A DNA stretch of 64,000 nt from Cryobacterium sp. Y82 (lineage in GTDB: Bacteria > Actinomycetota > Actinomycetes > Actinomycetales > Microbacteriaceae), in the NCBI RefSeq assembly GCF_002929495.1, contig NZ_PJJJ01000037.1:274931-338930 (forward strand), written 5' to 3'. Every line of letters begins with the position of its first letter. Within the stretch, counting starts at the first letter, position 1. Below are positions 27,319 through 40,520 of this stretch, one piece after another. Position numbers and translations under genes: made by a program. The notes below the pieces were generated by a model. The model made no database searches and was not told the origin of the DNA. It saw only the letters and a program-made list of their open reading frames with translations.

Positions 27319-27983
27319 TGACTGACCTCCGCTTCTGCGAATCGGTTGGAGAACGCCTCGGCATTGACGTGCAGGGTGAGACTGACCTCATACGCACCGG
27401 AGTCGAGCATCGCCACCCGGGTCGGGGCGCTGTCGGCGTACCCGGGCAGGGTCGCCATCGCCTCGAGCCAAACGGGAACACTGGGCAAGGTCGGACTGGT
27501 CAGGGTGAGGCTGATCGTCGCCACCCGGAACGGCTGAAGCGGCACGGTCGCCTGCACGTACGGCACCCACGGCGAACCTGCGTCGAGAACCACGGCGCCG
27601 ATCACGACGTCGCCGGGCAGCCGAGCGCGAATCTGCTGCAGATAATCGGCCCAGTCGATATCAACGGATGTCGCCAGCCGGCGGGCAGTGACGGTCGCGT
27701 CGGCCTCCTCCTGCGCCCGACGCACCTCGATGTATTCGCCCTGCGCCGCCAAAAGTTCGGTCGTGCGCGCCTGCACGACGGCGAGGCTGGCCTGGCTGCG
27801 CTCGGCTTCCCAGGTGGCGGCCGCGATGCCGGCGCCCGTGACGAGCACGACTGCGACGACCGCGACGGCAAGGCCTCGCCGCAGCCGGCGCTCTTTGTGT
27901 TCCGCCGTGATTTCGGGCGGCAGCAGGTCGACCCGGGGGTCACCGCCGATGACCGGGTCGTGAACTGTCTTCGGCGCACTCAT
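27315..27983 (-). CDS. pilN: PilN-like type IV pilus assembly protein
   Basis: 222 aa. A short cytoplasmic N-terminus with VDLLPPEI, the region that in PilN binds PilM, precedes one membrane helix (about 36-58), a coiled coil and a periplasm-side alpha/beta domain. Size and order (pilM-pilN-pilO) match the conserved T4P core. Start and stop each overlap the neighbouring genes by 4 nt, indicating coupled translation. Confidence 0.85.
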   Translation of the reverse strand: MSAPKTVHDPVIGGDPRVDLLPPEITAEHKERRLRRGLAVAVVAVVLVTGAGIAAATWEAERSQASLAVVQARTTELLAAQGEYIEVRRAQEEADATVTARRLATSVDIDWADYLQQIRARLPGDVVIGAVVLDAGSPWVPYVQATVPLQPFRVATISLTLTSPTLPSVPVWLEAMATLPGYADSAPTRVAMLDSGAYEVSLTLHVNAEAFSNRFAEAEVSQ

Positions 27984-29068
27984 GGTGTGCGTCCCAGAGC
28001 GAGGCCAAGGGCAACGAGATAGTCGCCGCCCGAATTCGCCAGCCGCTCGGCGTCGACTCCCCGACCAACGGCGAGGCCACCGGTCGGGTTCGGCGGTGCG
28101 ACCGGCAATCGGGTGAGTTCGGCGAGTTGCGCGGCAAACCCGCCCAGCCGTGCTCCACCCCCGGTGAGAACGATACGGGTCACGGGCAGGTCGCTCCGGG
28201 TGTGGATGAAGTAGTTCACGGTGTTACGCAGGCTGGCGAGCAGTTCACTCACGCCCTCGTGAATGACGAGCGCGGCAGTCGCCGCGATATCGGCCGGCTC
28301 AGCGGCATCCGCTGACCTGCCCGGGAGCGACCCACTTGAGCCGATGCTGGAGGCGCGTTTAAGGGCCTCCGCTTGATCGACGGGCAGGTCGAGCCGCGCC
28401 GTGAGCGCCTGGGTGAGGTCGTCACCGCCTGCTGGAATGAGCCGCACGAACTGGGGCACTCCGCACGCGGTGATCACGATGCTGGTTGTACCGGCTCCGA
28501 CGTCGATCTGCGCCACCACATCGTCGGCGGGGCGGCCCCGACGAATGGCACGGCTGAGCGCGAACGGAATCAAATCGACCGCGACCGGGTTGAGCCCGGC
28601 CAACTGCACCGCCCGAACGTTTCGCAAAACCACTTCCTTGACCGCGGCGATCAGCAGTCCGTTGAGCTGCGGCCCCGACGGGCCATCGCCGGGAACGGCC
28701 TTGATCGGGTAAAAGTCCAGCAGGGCCTCAGACACCGGAACGGAAAGCAGATCCTGCACCTGAAACGGCAACGACTCACGGATGCCGCGAATCGACTGCG
28801 CCGGAACGGTCAGATCTCGAGCAACCACCCGATGGTTTCCCATGCCGATGACGACATTCTTGCTGGTGAATTTGCCACCCGCCCACAACCGTTTCAGCTG
28901 CGAGGCGACCGTGTTGGGCTCGAGTACCTCGCCGCGTCCCACGGCGCCGTCGGGCAACGCCTCCTCATGGAATCGCACAATGGTCGGCTGCTCCCGGTCA
29001 GCATCGGCCAGTTCGACCGCCCGCAGCGAAGCCCGGCCAATGTCGATGCCGACGACGTGGCGCGTCAT
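27980..29068 (-). CDS. pilM: PilM, actin-like type IV pilus assembly ATPase
   Basis: 362 aa, cytoplasmic. The actin-like phosphate-1 loop appears at the start (GIDIGRASLRAVEL, about 6-19), with the second phosphate motif DVGAGTTSI (about 190-198) and the adenosine motif LTGGGARLGG near 300-309. PilM sits under the membrane and couples PilN/PilO to the motor ATPases. Length is typical. Its stop overlaps pilN. Confidence 0.92.
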   Translation of the reverse strand: MTRHVVGIDIGRASLRAVELADADREQPTIVRFHEEALPDGAVGRGEVLEPNTVASQLKRLWAGGKFTSKNVVIGMGNHRVVARDLTVPAQSIRGIRESLPFQVQDLLSVPVSEALLDFYPIKAVPGDGPSGPQLNGLLIAAVKEVVLRNVRAVQLAGLNPVAVDLIPFALSRAIRRGRPADDVVAQIDVGAGTTSIVITACGVPQFVRLIPAGGDDLTQALTARLDLPVDQAEALKRASSIGSSGSLPGRSADAAEPADIAATAALVIHEGVSELLASLRNTVNYFIHTRSDLPVTRIVLTGGGARLGGFAAQLAELTRLPVAPPNPTGGLAVGRGVDAERLANSGGDYLVALGLALGRTP

Positions 29069-29074
29069 GGTGTT

Positions 29075-30481
29075 CTATCCATTGCTCAGGTCCCTCAGTG
29101 ACGTCATGTTTCCCAGCCGGGGAACAGCGCCAGCCGAGCCGCCTCCGGTCACCGTGCCCGTGTCGAGGTCGATTCCCGGCAGGCCGAGCGGCGCAGATTC
29201 GAACCGGGTGTTGTTTTTGAAGTCGTTGGCCCCGTTCGCATAGAGCTGGCCGCGCCACTCGAAATTATTCATGGCGTTGAACCGGCAGGGTGTGTAGGTC
29301 ATGGCGTCGAGTGTGGGCGCTACCGTGAAACTGTTCTTCATCAAGAAGTCGCCCTGCGACGCGTTGCAGGTGGGCAGACTGTCGGCCACCAGGTCGGGCG
29401 TGATGAACCAGACTTTGTGTCGAGACGTCGATGAGGACTGAAAATGCACGTTGTTGACGAAGGTGTATTTATTGGCGAATATCACGACATCGGAGGTGAG
29501 CTTGACCGTGCCGACGGCCGTGACACCGGAGGCACACGCAGCCAGAGCGTTGATAATGACGGGTTTGCCACCGTTCGCGGCCGCAGCTAGAGTGCTCGCG
29601 TCGATGGTGCAGCCAGCACCGATTGACGAAACCTGATAGGGCACTCCGCTGGCGTCGATCCAGTCGCCCGGTGTGTAATTGAGATCGACCCAGGGCGGCA
29701 CCGTGGGAATCGGTGTTCCGACGGTATAGCGCGTGTAAACGCCGCCGATCCTGCTGGCCCGTTGGGCCGCCGTCAGGTTCACGCTCGCCGCGGTGAGGTT
29801 GCCCGTTACGGCGCCGAGTGTCGCGGCGCCGGTGGCCCACGCGTTACCCTCGATGGAGCATCCGCCGATATTGAGGCTGCCGGCCGAAACGACTACATCA
29901 CCCTCGATCACCGTGTTATTGGAGCACGATACGTTTCCATTCTTTACCTGGATGGCCGCCCGACCCGACTCGGCCACCAGCAGGTCGGCATTGTTCATGA
30001 ACACGACCCCGCCATAGAGGTACATGGCAGCGCCGCTCGGCTGCACGCCCGGGGGCACGGCTGACTCGTACTCGAAGATCGCCTCGACCCGGGCTCTATC
30101 CGACGCCGCCCCGGTCAGCGAGCTGCCGGTCGACTCAACGCGCAAGCGCACAGCCGCGACGCCGGCGGCGGGGCAGCCCGCCACCCAGACGTCGTCGGTC
30201 GAGCTCAGGGAATATGCCACCTCGGCTGTGAATTGCGGCGAGGATCGCGAGTAGCTCGGCAGGCAAGTGCCTTGGGTCAAACTAAGCTCGGCCGCGCTGA
30301 CACCGCTTTCTGCGGCCGCCACCGATTGCACCGAGGCGCGGGTGCTTTCAGTGAAATCAAGCGCATTTAGAGTAGCCGCGGTCAGTGTGAGAGTGATCAC
30401 GATCATCACGCCCATGACGCCGATCACCGCCATGAGTGCGCTGCCGTCCTCACCGCTGGCACCGTCGCGTCTCACAAGCAT
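29075..30481 (-). CDS. PilX-like pilus-associated protein with beta-rich C-terminal domain
   Basis: 468 aa. A short basic N-terminus and one hydrophobic helix (about 15-38) with a following Glu-containing stretch resemble PilX N-terminal domains; a perfect prepilin cleavage site is not obvious. Residues about 150-260 have a repetitive V..N..I.G turn pattern suggestive of a beta-helix, followed by a Cys-containing beta domain. Such large minor components often form pilus tips or adhesins. The ATG overlaps the preceding minor pilin gene by 10 nt. Adhesin role is inferred. Confidence 0.7.
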   Translation of the reverse strand: MLVRRDGASGEDGSALMAVIGVMGVMIVITLTLTAATLNALDFTESTRASVQSVAAAESGVSAAELSLTQGTCLPSYSRSSPQFTAEVAYSLSSTDDVWVAGCPAAGVAAVRLRVESTGSSLTGAASDRARVEAIFEYESAVPPGVQPSGAAMYLYGGVVFMNNADLLVAESGRAAIQVKNGNVSCSNNTVIEGDVVVSAGSLNIGGCSIEGNAWATGAATLGAVTGNLTAASVNLTAAQRASRIGGVYTRYTVGTPIPTVPPWVDLNYTPGDWIDASGVPYQVSSIGAGCTIDASTLAAAANGGKPVIINALAACASGVTAVGTVKLTSDVVIFANKYTFVNNVHFQSSSTSRHKVWFITPDLVADSLPTCNASQGDFLMKNSFTVAPTLDAMTYTPCRFNAMNNFEWRGQLYANGANDFKNNTRFESAPLGLPGIDLDTGTVTGGGSAGAVPRLGNMTSLRDLSNG

Positions 30482-31050
30482 GGCTCACCAATCGTCGCGA
30501 GTGTGCGCGGCGTCACCGTTGTGTTGACGACCACGGGTTTTTGCGCGCCGGCGTCGAGGGTGAGGGCTACGGTGATGCGGTCGTTTACCCCGCCGAAGAC
30601 CACCACACCGGTCGTGCTAATGCCGTCGCCCAACTTGATCCAGCTTCCCCGATCACCAGAGACGGGTGCGGTGATGAGACTCGCCGGTGAAGTGCGCTTC
30701 GTGTACAGCGAGCCGCCGTCAGCCGGAGTGTAGAACCATGCCTGGCACGACCAGACCACGGGGGTGGCGCCGCCCGCGGTTCGCGCCACCAGAAACTGGG
30801 TGTCGTCGATGCTCTGCAGCGAGACCTGCGACGCGTTACGCACCCCGACCTGCACCGAGCGGCTGATCAGCTGTCCGAGGTTGGTCGCCTCGGTCGTGCT
30901 GCGCACGTCCCGTTCTGTTCCCACCGAGCTGATCAGCATGCCGCCGATGATCGTGAGTACCACCACGGTAAAACTCATGTAGACAAGAAGTTCGATCAAG
31001 GTGTATCCCGAGTCCAGGGGGCGCGAAGCTGACGTCGCGCAGCAAGTCAT
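30472..31050 (-). CDS. PilW-like minor prepilin
   Basis: 192 aa from the ATG at 31050, which lies in a 4-nt ATGA overlap with the previous gene; an ORF extension to 31119 is not needed. A type III signal DSGYTLIELLVYMSF places the prepilin peptidase cut after Gly, with Glu at mature position 5, followed by the hydrophobic assembly helix. The C-terminal globular domain has two cysteines, near the middle and at the end. Probably a priming or tip minor pilin. Confidence 0.82.
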   Translation of the reverse strand: MTCCATSASRPLDSGYTLIELLVYMSFTVVVLTIIGGMLISSVGTERDVRSTTEATNLGQLISRSVQVGVRNASQVSLQSIDDTQFLVARTAGGATPVVWSCQAWFYTPADGGSLYTKRTSPASLITAPVSGDRGSWIKLGDGISTTGVVVFGGVNDRITVALTLDAGAQKPVVVNTTVTPRTLATIGEPCL

Positions 31051-31478
31051 GGCGCATCCAACAGAATGAGGGTTTCCGCGGCAGCCAGTTCGTCGTTCGA
31101 CCCGACGGCCGACGCCCACACCCTCATCTGCACGACGCGTAGGTAAGGCTCGGCGCAGACGTCGGTGGACGGCAGGTTGAGCCTCAAGTGCGGTTGCAGG
31201 AAACCACGTTTCGTTTCCACCGCCGCCGGAACACTCGCGGTGACGGCCTTGACCGCTGAGCAGCTCGACCCGGCCGCCCCGACCCGCTCCAGTTGCTGGG
31301 CAACAACCTGGGTCGCCTCGGCGATGGTCACGTTCGTGTCGGAGACGCGCACACTCTGCACGAGAATCGGTAGAAAGGCGACGGCTAAGAGTCCGATGAG
31401 GAACATGCCCACGACAATTTCGACCACCCCGAATCCACCCTCATTGCACGAATTCGAGCGACGCGGCAAATCGGGCAT
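31047..31478 (-). CDS. PilV-like minor prepilin
   Basis: 143 aa from the ATG at 31478, chosen for the AAGGGGG ribosome site. The class III signal reads EGGFGVVEIVVGMFLIGL, with Phe after the cleaved Gly and Glu at mature position 5. Two Cys in the globular part may form a disulphide loop. Lies between the major pilin and the PilW-like gene. Confidence 0.82.
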   Translation of the reverse strand: MPDLPRRSNSCNEGGFGVVEIVVGMFLIGLLAVAFLPILVQSVRVSDTNVTIAEATQVVAQQLERVGAAGSSCSAVKAVTASVPAAVETKRGFLQPHLRLNLPSTDVCAEPYLRVVQMRVWASAVGSNDELAAAETLILLDAP

Positions 31479-31548
31479 GCTCGCCCCCTTCGGCGGATCG
31501 TAGCGTTGCAACGAGAATGGATGGATTGGGCGGGTTCACAAGACGAAT

Positions 31549-31584
31549 GCAGGGTGGGGAGCCACTTCTGACACCCCACCTTGC
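31549..31584 (-). terminator. Hairpin downstream of the major pilin gene
   Basis: An 11-bp stem (GCAGGGTGGGG / CCCCACCTTGC, one G-U pair) with a 14-nt loop lies between the pilin stop and the minor pilin start. No U-tract follows, so partial termination or 3'-end stabilisation of an abundant pilin mRNA is more likely than full stop. Confidence 0.6.
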
Positions 31585-31589
31585 ACCGA

Positions 31590-32030
31590 CTACGGGGTCG
31601 CGACGCCTGAGACGCAGGTCCCTTGCAGGGCAGCACCGTTGTCGTCAATGGCGAAGATACGGGCAGAGCCATCGAACTGGCCAAAGATGCAGAACGCTGT
31701 CGCTGAACCAGTGAGCTTTACGGTGACTTCGTCGCTCTTGGTATAGGCGCTCGCCGTGAAGCTGCCATCAGCGCCGGGCGTCGGGAAGGTGCTGGTGACC
31801 ATCTCGGCGACCACGGCGGTCTTCGCCTGGGTGATCTGGGCCTTGACGGCGCTGTCCTTAGCGCCCTCCTGCTGGTTGAGGAAGATCGGAATCGCCACGG
31901 CGGCGAGCACGCCGATGATGAGCACGACCACGAGCAGCTCGATGAGGGTGAAGCCCTGTTGCCGTTCTCGAATCGCCGTGCGGGTGCGGGAGAGTGCGTG
32001 CAGGGTACGGTGGATCAGGGGTCGGATCAT
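31590..32030 (-). CDS. pilA: Major type IV prepilin
   Basis: 146 aa from the ATG at 32030 (AAGGAA upstream). A 25-residue basic leader ends in QQGFTLIELLVVVLIIGVL, a textbook class III signal with cleavage before Phe and Glu at +5. The mature N-terminal helix is followed by a short globular domain with a C-terminal Cys pair (FCIFG and GTCVSG) typical of the pilin D-loop. It is small, as in Gram-positive pilins. Isolated by a 149-nt upstream gap and a downstream hairpin, consistent with its own high expression. Confidence 0.9.
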   Translation of the reverse strand: MIRPLIHRTLHALSRTRTAIRERQQGFTLIELLVVVLIIGVLAAVAIPIFLNQQEGAKDSAVKAQITQAKTAVVAEMVTSTFPTPGADGSFTASAYTKSDEVTVKLTGSATAFCIFGQFDGSARIFAIDDNGAALQGTCVSGVATP

Positions 32031-32179
32031 GAGCGTGGTTTCCTTATGCTGTGGAACTGCTGCGGGCTGGGAAAAGTGGGAATATGGGAAATGTGACATT
32101 CTCACTTGCTCTGATCTTACGGTTTTCCACCCTTAATTGGGGGGTATCTCGAAAACTTATGCCAGCAATCTCAGACCGG

Positions 32180-33409
32180 CTATTTCACGTATTCAAAGAT
32201 GCTGAACATGGGCAGATAGAGGGCGACGATCATGCCGCCGATCACCACTCCGATGAACGCGATCATCAGCGGCTCGATGAGTGCCGTGAGCTGCTCGGTG
32301 GTGGCCTGCACCTCCTGGTCGTAGAAGTCAGCAACCTTGGCGAGCATCTGCTCGAGGGCGCCCGCGTCTTCGCCGACGGCGATCATCTGCACGACCATAG
32401 GGGGAAAGATCGGCGCCTGCGCCAGCGGCCCGGCGATCGACCCGCCTTGGCGCACCGACCCGGCCACCTTGCGTAGCGCGGATTCAATCACCCAGTTTCC
32501 GCTCGTCTCGCCGACAATGGCCAGCGACTGCAAGATGGGTACGCCGGCGGCGATCATGGTCGAGAAGTTTCGGCTGAACCGCGCAATGGCGAGCTTCATG
32601 AGCAAGGGCCCGAACACCGGCAACTTGAGCTTGAACGGGTCGACCCGGCGACGAACCGCTTCGGTGTTCTTGTTGGTGCGCCACCAGAACGCAAAGGCGG
32701 CGCCGAGCACGAGCAGGAGCGGCCCGAGCCACACCATCATGCTCGACAGCACCACGAGAAACTGGGTCGGCAGCGGCAACTCCCCGCCGAGGCCCACGAA
32801 CATTTTCTCGAACACCGGCACGATGAAGATCAGCATGCCGATTACGGCAAGCACGGCCATGATGAGCACCACGACCGGATAGGCGAGCGCTGATTTGATC
32901 GTGTCGCGCAGCTTCACCTCCGACTCGAAGTTGGCAGCCACCGAGGTGAGGGAGCTTTCGAGAAAACCGCCGGTCTCCCCGGCCCGCACGAGGTTGATCA
33001 TGATCGGAGGGAACACCGTGGCGTGTTTCATCATCGCCTCGGAAAGCGACGACCCGGTCTCCACTTCGGTGCGAATGGTCGCCAGAATGCGGGCGAGTTG
33101 GGCGTTCTCGGTCTGCTCCGACAGGATGCTCAGGGTACGCAGCAGGGACAGACCGGCACTGGTCATGGTTGCCATCTGTCGACTCATGACGGCGAGGTCC
33201 TTCAGCCCGACACCTTTGCTGAGACCGGGTATGCGCACCTCGCGTTTCAGCCCGGTACCCACGTTGACCTCGGCCACCGAGATCGGCGCGAGCCCCATAC
33301 CGCGCAGGCGCTGCATGGCGGCGTTCTCCGAGGCCGCATCCAATCGGCCGGTTACAATCTTGCCCACCGCGGTGCGGCCCTTGTAGGCGAAAACGCCACT
33401 GGCAGTCAT
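32180..33409 (-). CDS. pilC: PilC, type IV pilus platform protein
   Basis: 409 aa. Two T2SF/GspF domains (about 70-195 and 275-400) with three or four membrane helices, including the final one. Signatures include ETGGFLESSL and AVGEDAGALEQML, the paired GE.sG elements of the family. It anchors the pilus and transmits motor ATPase motion. The ATG overlaps the pilT stop by one base (TAATG). Confidence 0.95.
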   Translation of the reverse strand: MTASGVFAYKGRTAVGKIVTGRLDAASENAAMQRLRGMGLAPISVAEVNVGTGLKREVRIPGLSKGVGLKDLAVMSRQMATMTSAGLSLLRTLSILSEQTENAQLARILATIRTEVETGSSLSEAMMKHATVFPPIMINLVRAGETGGFLESSLTSVAANFESEVKLRDTIKSALAYPVVVLIMAVLAVIGMLIFIVPVFEKMFVGLGGELPLPTQFLVVLSSMMVWLGPLLLVLGAAFAFWWRTNKNTEAVRRRVDPFKLKLPVFGPLLMKLAIARFSRNFSTMIAAGVPILQSLAIVGETSGNWVIESALRKVAGSVRQGGSIAGPLAQAPIFPPMVVQMIAVGEDAGALEQMLAKVADFYDQEVQATTEQLTALIEPLMIAFIGVVIGGMIVALYLPMFSIFEYVK

Positions 33410-34638
33410 TACTGCTCCCGGTTCGAGTACGAGTCACCGAAGTCGATGCCGTCATACCCCGACGGCCCGGCGGCGACGTCAGTGCTGTCCGATTTGCGAA
33501 TCAACTGGGCGAGGCTGACCTGGTCCTGCGCCTTATCCGCGGCGGCCTTGCGGGTGATCGACCCGGCGTTGACGAGATCGGCGAGGTGCTGGTCCATTGT
33601 GTGCATGCCCAGGGCTCGTCCGGCCTGCATGGCAGAAGCGATCTGGTAGGTCTTGCCCTCGCGAATGAGATTGGCGACGGCCGACGTGACGATGAGTATT
33701 TCGGTCGCGACGACCCGGCCGCCACCGACCTTCTTCACCAGGGTCTGGCACACGACGCCCTGCAGGGTCGCGGCCAGCTGCGCCCGCACCTGCCCCTGCT
33801 GGTACGGCGGGAACACGTCGATAACCCGGTCGATGGTCTGGGCGGCATCCTGGGTATGCAGGGTCGCGAACACCAGGTGACCCGTCTCGGCTGCGGTCAA
33901 GGCCACCGAAACCGTCTCGAGGTCGCGCAGCTCGCCGATAAGAATCACGTCGGGGTCCTGCCGCAGCACGTGCTTGAGAGCGGATGCGAAACTGTGCGTG
34001 TCGTGGCCGACCTCACGCTGGTTGATCAGGGATTTCTGGTGCTGGTGCAGAAACTCGATCGGGTCTTCCACCGTGACGATATGGTCGGCACGGGTGCGGT
34101 TGACCAGATCGATGAGCGAGGCCAGGGTCGTTGATTTGCCCGATCCGGTGGGACCGGTCACGAGCACCAGGCCTCGGGCCAGCTGGGCGAACTGGGCCAC
34201 CGCATCGGGCACACCGAGCTCGCTGAGCTGTTTGATCTCCCCCGGAATAAGACGAAACGCGCCGCCCACGCTTCCCCGTTGCTGAAAGTAATTCACCCGA
34301 AACCGGGCTCCCGCGGTCGTGTACGCGAAGTCGAGCTCGAGTTCCTCTTCGAACTGGCGCCGCTGTTCGGTGGTCAGCAGGCTGAACAACGCCGTGGCGA
34401 CCTTGTCACGCTTCCACACCGCGGCTCCCGCAATCGGCCGCAGCCCGCCGTCGAGGCGGATGCACGGCGGCGCACCCACCGTCACGTGCAGGTCGGAGGC
34501 GCTCTGAACGACGACCTCGCGCAGCGCCGCGACCAGCGCGGGGTCCGGCCCGACGTCGAGATCCGGGTCGTCGATCGGCCAGCTTTTCGCAGCGACGCCC
34601 GGCAGCGTGACCGGAATCTCGTAAATTTCCTGACTCAT
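33409..34638 (-). CDS. pilT: PilT, pilus retraction ATPase
   Basis: 409 aa. Walker A GPTGSGKSTT (about 165-174), Asp box and Walker B (ILIGELRDLETV), His box (TLHT) and a PilT-type C-terminal motif NLIREGKTYQI equivalent to the AIRxxK element needed for retraction. An extra C-terminal tail is present. The cluster therefore predicts dynamic, retractable pili. Starts 18 nt downstream of pilB. Confidence 0.95.
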   Translation of the reverse strand: MSQEIYEIPVTLPGVAAKSWPIDDPDLDVGPDPALVAALREVVVQSASDLHVTVGAPPCIRLDGGLRPIAGAAVWKRDKVATALFSLLTTEQRRQFEEELELDFAYTTAGARFRVNYFQQRGSVGGAFRLIPGEIKQLSELGVPDAVAQFAQLARGLVLVTGPTGSGKSTTLASLIDLVNRTRADHIVTVEDPIEFLHQHQKSLINQREVGHDTHSFASALKHVLRQDPDVILIGELRDLETVSVALTAAETGHLVFATLHTQDAAQTIDRVIDVFPPYQQGQVRAQLAATLQGVVCQTLVKKVGGGRVVATEILIVTSAVANLIREGKTYQIASAMQAGRALGMHTMDQHLADLVNAGSITRKAAADKAQDQVSLAQLIRKSDSTDVAAGPSGYDGIDFGDSYSNREQ

Positions 34639-34656
34639 CGTGACTGTCCTTTCGAC

Positions 34657-36327
34657 CTAAGCGACCACTCGCAGAATTTCGTCCACCGAGGTAAACCCGA
34701 GTCCGACTTTGGCCCAGCCATCGTCCCGGAGACTGACCATTCCCTGCTCCTGGGCGGTGTGCGCGATCTCAGCGCTCGACGCACGCGCCACGCACAGCCG
34801 TTCGATCTCCTCGGTCACCGTCATCACCTCGTGCACGGCAAGCCGCCCGCGGTAGCCGGTATTGGAGCAGCTGGCGCATCCGTTTGCTTGGTAGATGACG
34901 GGCAGCGCCAGCCCCGACTCGAGCGGAAATCGCAGGTGTGCAAGCTGCTCCCGGCTCCGAAGGTCCGGCAGTTTGCAGCGTTCGCACAGGCGGCGGGCCA
35001 GGCGCTGGGCGACGACGCAGTCGAGCGCGCTGCCCACCAGAAAGGGTTCGATTCCCATTTCGGTGAGGCGCGTGATCGCGCTCGGCGCATTGTTGGTGTG
35101 CAGGGTGGAGAGCACGAGGTGCCCGGTGAGCGCTGCCTCGATAGCGATCTGGGCGGTCTCGTGGTCGCGAATCTCGCCGAGCAGAACGACATCGGGATCG
35201 CACCGCAGAATGCTGCGCAGGGCACTCGCGAAGGTGAGTCCCGCCTTCGGATTCACCTGCACCTGATTGATGCCGACCATGCGGTACTCCACCGGATCTT
35301 CGACGGTGATCACGTTGATCTCCGGGCGAGCCACCGAATACAGGGTCGTGTACAGGGTCGTCGACTTGCCAGACCCGGTGGGCCCGGTCACCAGAATCAT
35401 TCCGTACGGCTTCGAGTAGGCCGTCTTGAAGGCGTCAAAGTTGTGGTCGAGCAGGGAGAGGTCGCGCAGGTCCATGCTCGTGGTCGCATTGTCGAGGATA
35501 CGCATGACGACTTTCTCGCCCCAGACCGTCGGCAGGGTAGCCACGCGCAGGTCGATCTTGCGGCCACCGTGGCTGACCGACATGCGGCCATCCTGCGGTT
35601 TGCGGCGCTCGGCGATGTCGACGTCGGCCATGATTTTCAGGCGGCTGATGACGCCGTTTTGAATGCTCTTCGGGGCGCTCGGCATCTCGTGTAGAACACC
35701 GTCGATGCGGTATCGCACTCGCAGGCTGGCTTCACCGGGTTCGATGTGGATATCGCTAGCCTTGTCCTGAATGGCCTGGCTCACCAGCAAATTAACGAAG
35801 CGCACAATGGGTGCGGCATCGTCGCTCGCCTCATCGGACGCCTCAGACGCCGACTTACTCGAATCGTTCTCCTCCTCGAGTGCGGTGGTGAGGTTACTGA
35901 GTTCATCATCGGCGCGATGAAAGCGCGCGATCGCAGAGAGCAGGTCGCTGCGTTCGGCCACCACCGGGGACACTCGCAGTCGAGAGGCTTCACCGACATC
36001 GTCGAGCGCGAACACATTGCCGGGGTCGACCATAGCGAGTACGAGCCGCCCGCCGTCAATTCCGATCGGCAGCACTTCGTGTCGTCGACAGACCAGCGGC
36101 GACACGAGGGCGAGGGCGCTCGCCTCGACCGCATACTCGAGCAGTTCGACAAAGGGGAGGTTGGCCTGGGCGGCTCGCGCCTTCGCGAACTGCAGCTCGG
36201 TGATCACTCCGCTGTCGACAAGCCGCCGAACAGCGCCTTCATCGGCTGGATCCCCCGCTAACAGGGTGTCGAGAGCTTCGATCGGAAGCAGACCGTGCAG
36301 AATAAGAATCTCGGTCAGGGTTGCCAC
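34657..36327 (-). CDS. pilB: PilB, pilus extension ATPase
   Basis: 556 aa from the GTG at 36327, preceded by GGGAGGA; the ORF extends further but that part looks non-coding. N-terminal GspE/MshE-type domain (residues 1-150), then the secretion ATPase core with GPTGSGKSTT, LGEIRDHET and the tetracysteine zinc motif CERC...CASC near 460-510. An acidic Ser/Asp linker (SDEASDDA) joins the domains. First gene of the pil cluster, downstream of the rpoC terminator. Confidence 0.94.
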   Translation of the reverse strand: MATLTEILILHGLLPIEALDTLLAGDPADEGAVRRLVDSGVITELQFAKARAAQANLPFVELLEYAVEASALALVSPLVCRRHEVLPIGIDGGRLVLAMVDPGNVFALDDVGEASRLRVSPVVAERSDLLSAIARFHRADDELSNLTTALEEENDSSKSASEASDEASDDAAPIVRFVNLLVSQAIQDKASDIHIEPGEASLRVRYRIDGVLHEMPSAPKSIQNGVISRLKIMADVDIAERRKPQDGRMSVSHGGRKIDLRVATLPTVWGEKVVMRILDNATTSMDLRDLSLLDHNFDAFKTAYSKPYGMILVTGPTGSGKSTTLYTTLYSVARPEINVITVEDPVEYRMVGINQVQVNPKAGLTFASALRSILRCDPDVVLLGEIRDHETAQIAIEAALTGHLVLSTLHTNNAPSAITRLTEMGIEPFLVGSALDCVVAQRLARRLCERCKLPDLRSREQLAHLRFPLESGLALPVIYQANGCASCSNTGYRGRLAVHEVMTVTEEIERLCVARASSAEIAHTAQEQGMVSLRDDGWAKVGLGFTSVDEILRVVA

Positions 36328-36368
36328 GCGGTCCTCCCCCGAACTGGTTACATGTACTCTAAAACTCG

Positions 36369-36374
36369 AGTATA
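36369..36374 (-). promoter_or_regulatory. Possible -10 element for the pil operon
   Basis: On the minus strand TATACT lies 42 nt before the pilB GTG. No convincing -35 hexamer is seen in the GC-rich sequence upstream, so this is tentative. Confidence 0.3.
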
Positions 36375-36491
36375 CGTCCCCCGCGCCCTCTCCCCGACCG
36401 ACCCTTTTGCGGACGGGGCCCGGGCGGCCCAGGGCGGCGCACGGGCGGGCCTGCGGCATCCGCTCACCAGCCCGCAAAGGTCACTTAAACG

Positions 36492-36525
36492 ACGGATGGC
36501 CCCTGCCGAAGCAGGGGCCATCCGT
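36492..36525 (-). terminator. rpoC terminator hairpin
   Basis: A perfect 15-bp stem (ACGGATGGCCCCTGC and its complement) with a CGAA tetraloop lies about 30 nt after the rpoC stop. It should end rpoBC transcription before the pil operon. No long U-tract. Confidence 0.85.
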
Positions 36526-36554
36526 GTAGAACTGCCGATCAGTTATTCGAGCTG

Positions 36555-40478
<3,924 letters not shown>

Positions 40479-40520
40479 TTTCTCTCCTTGGAAAGTTTTC
40501 GAAGTTTCTTTGGTCCGGGC

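Noticed and set aside
32031..32179. Sigma-54 type promoter upstream of the pilin gene
   Set aside because: A TGGCA-like string exists but the -12 part is missing, and sigma-54 is not expected in these bacteria.
34279..35694. 471-codon plus-strand frame opposite pilB/pilT
   Set aside because: Shadow frame in GC-rich coding DNA; pilB and pilT motifs are on the other strand.
34657..36477. 606-aa long version of PilB
   Set aside because: The extra 50 residues cross a GC-rich intergenic stretch; the GTG at 36327 has a strong ribosome site and matches family N-termini.
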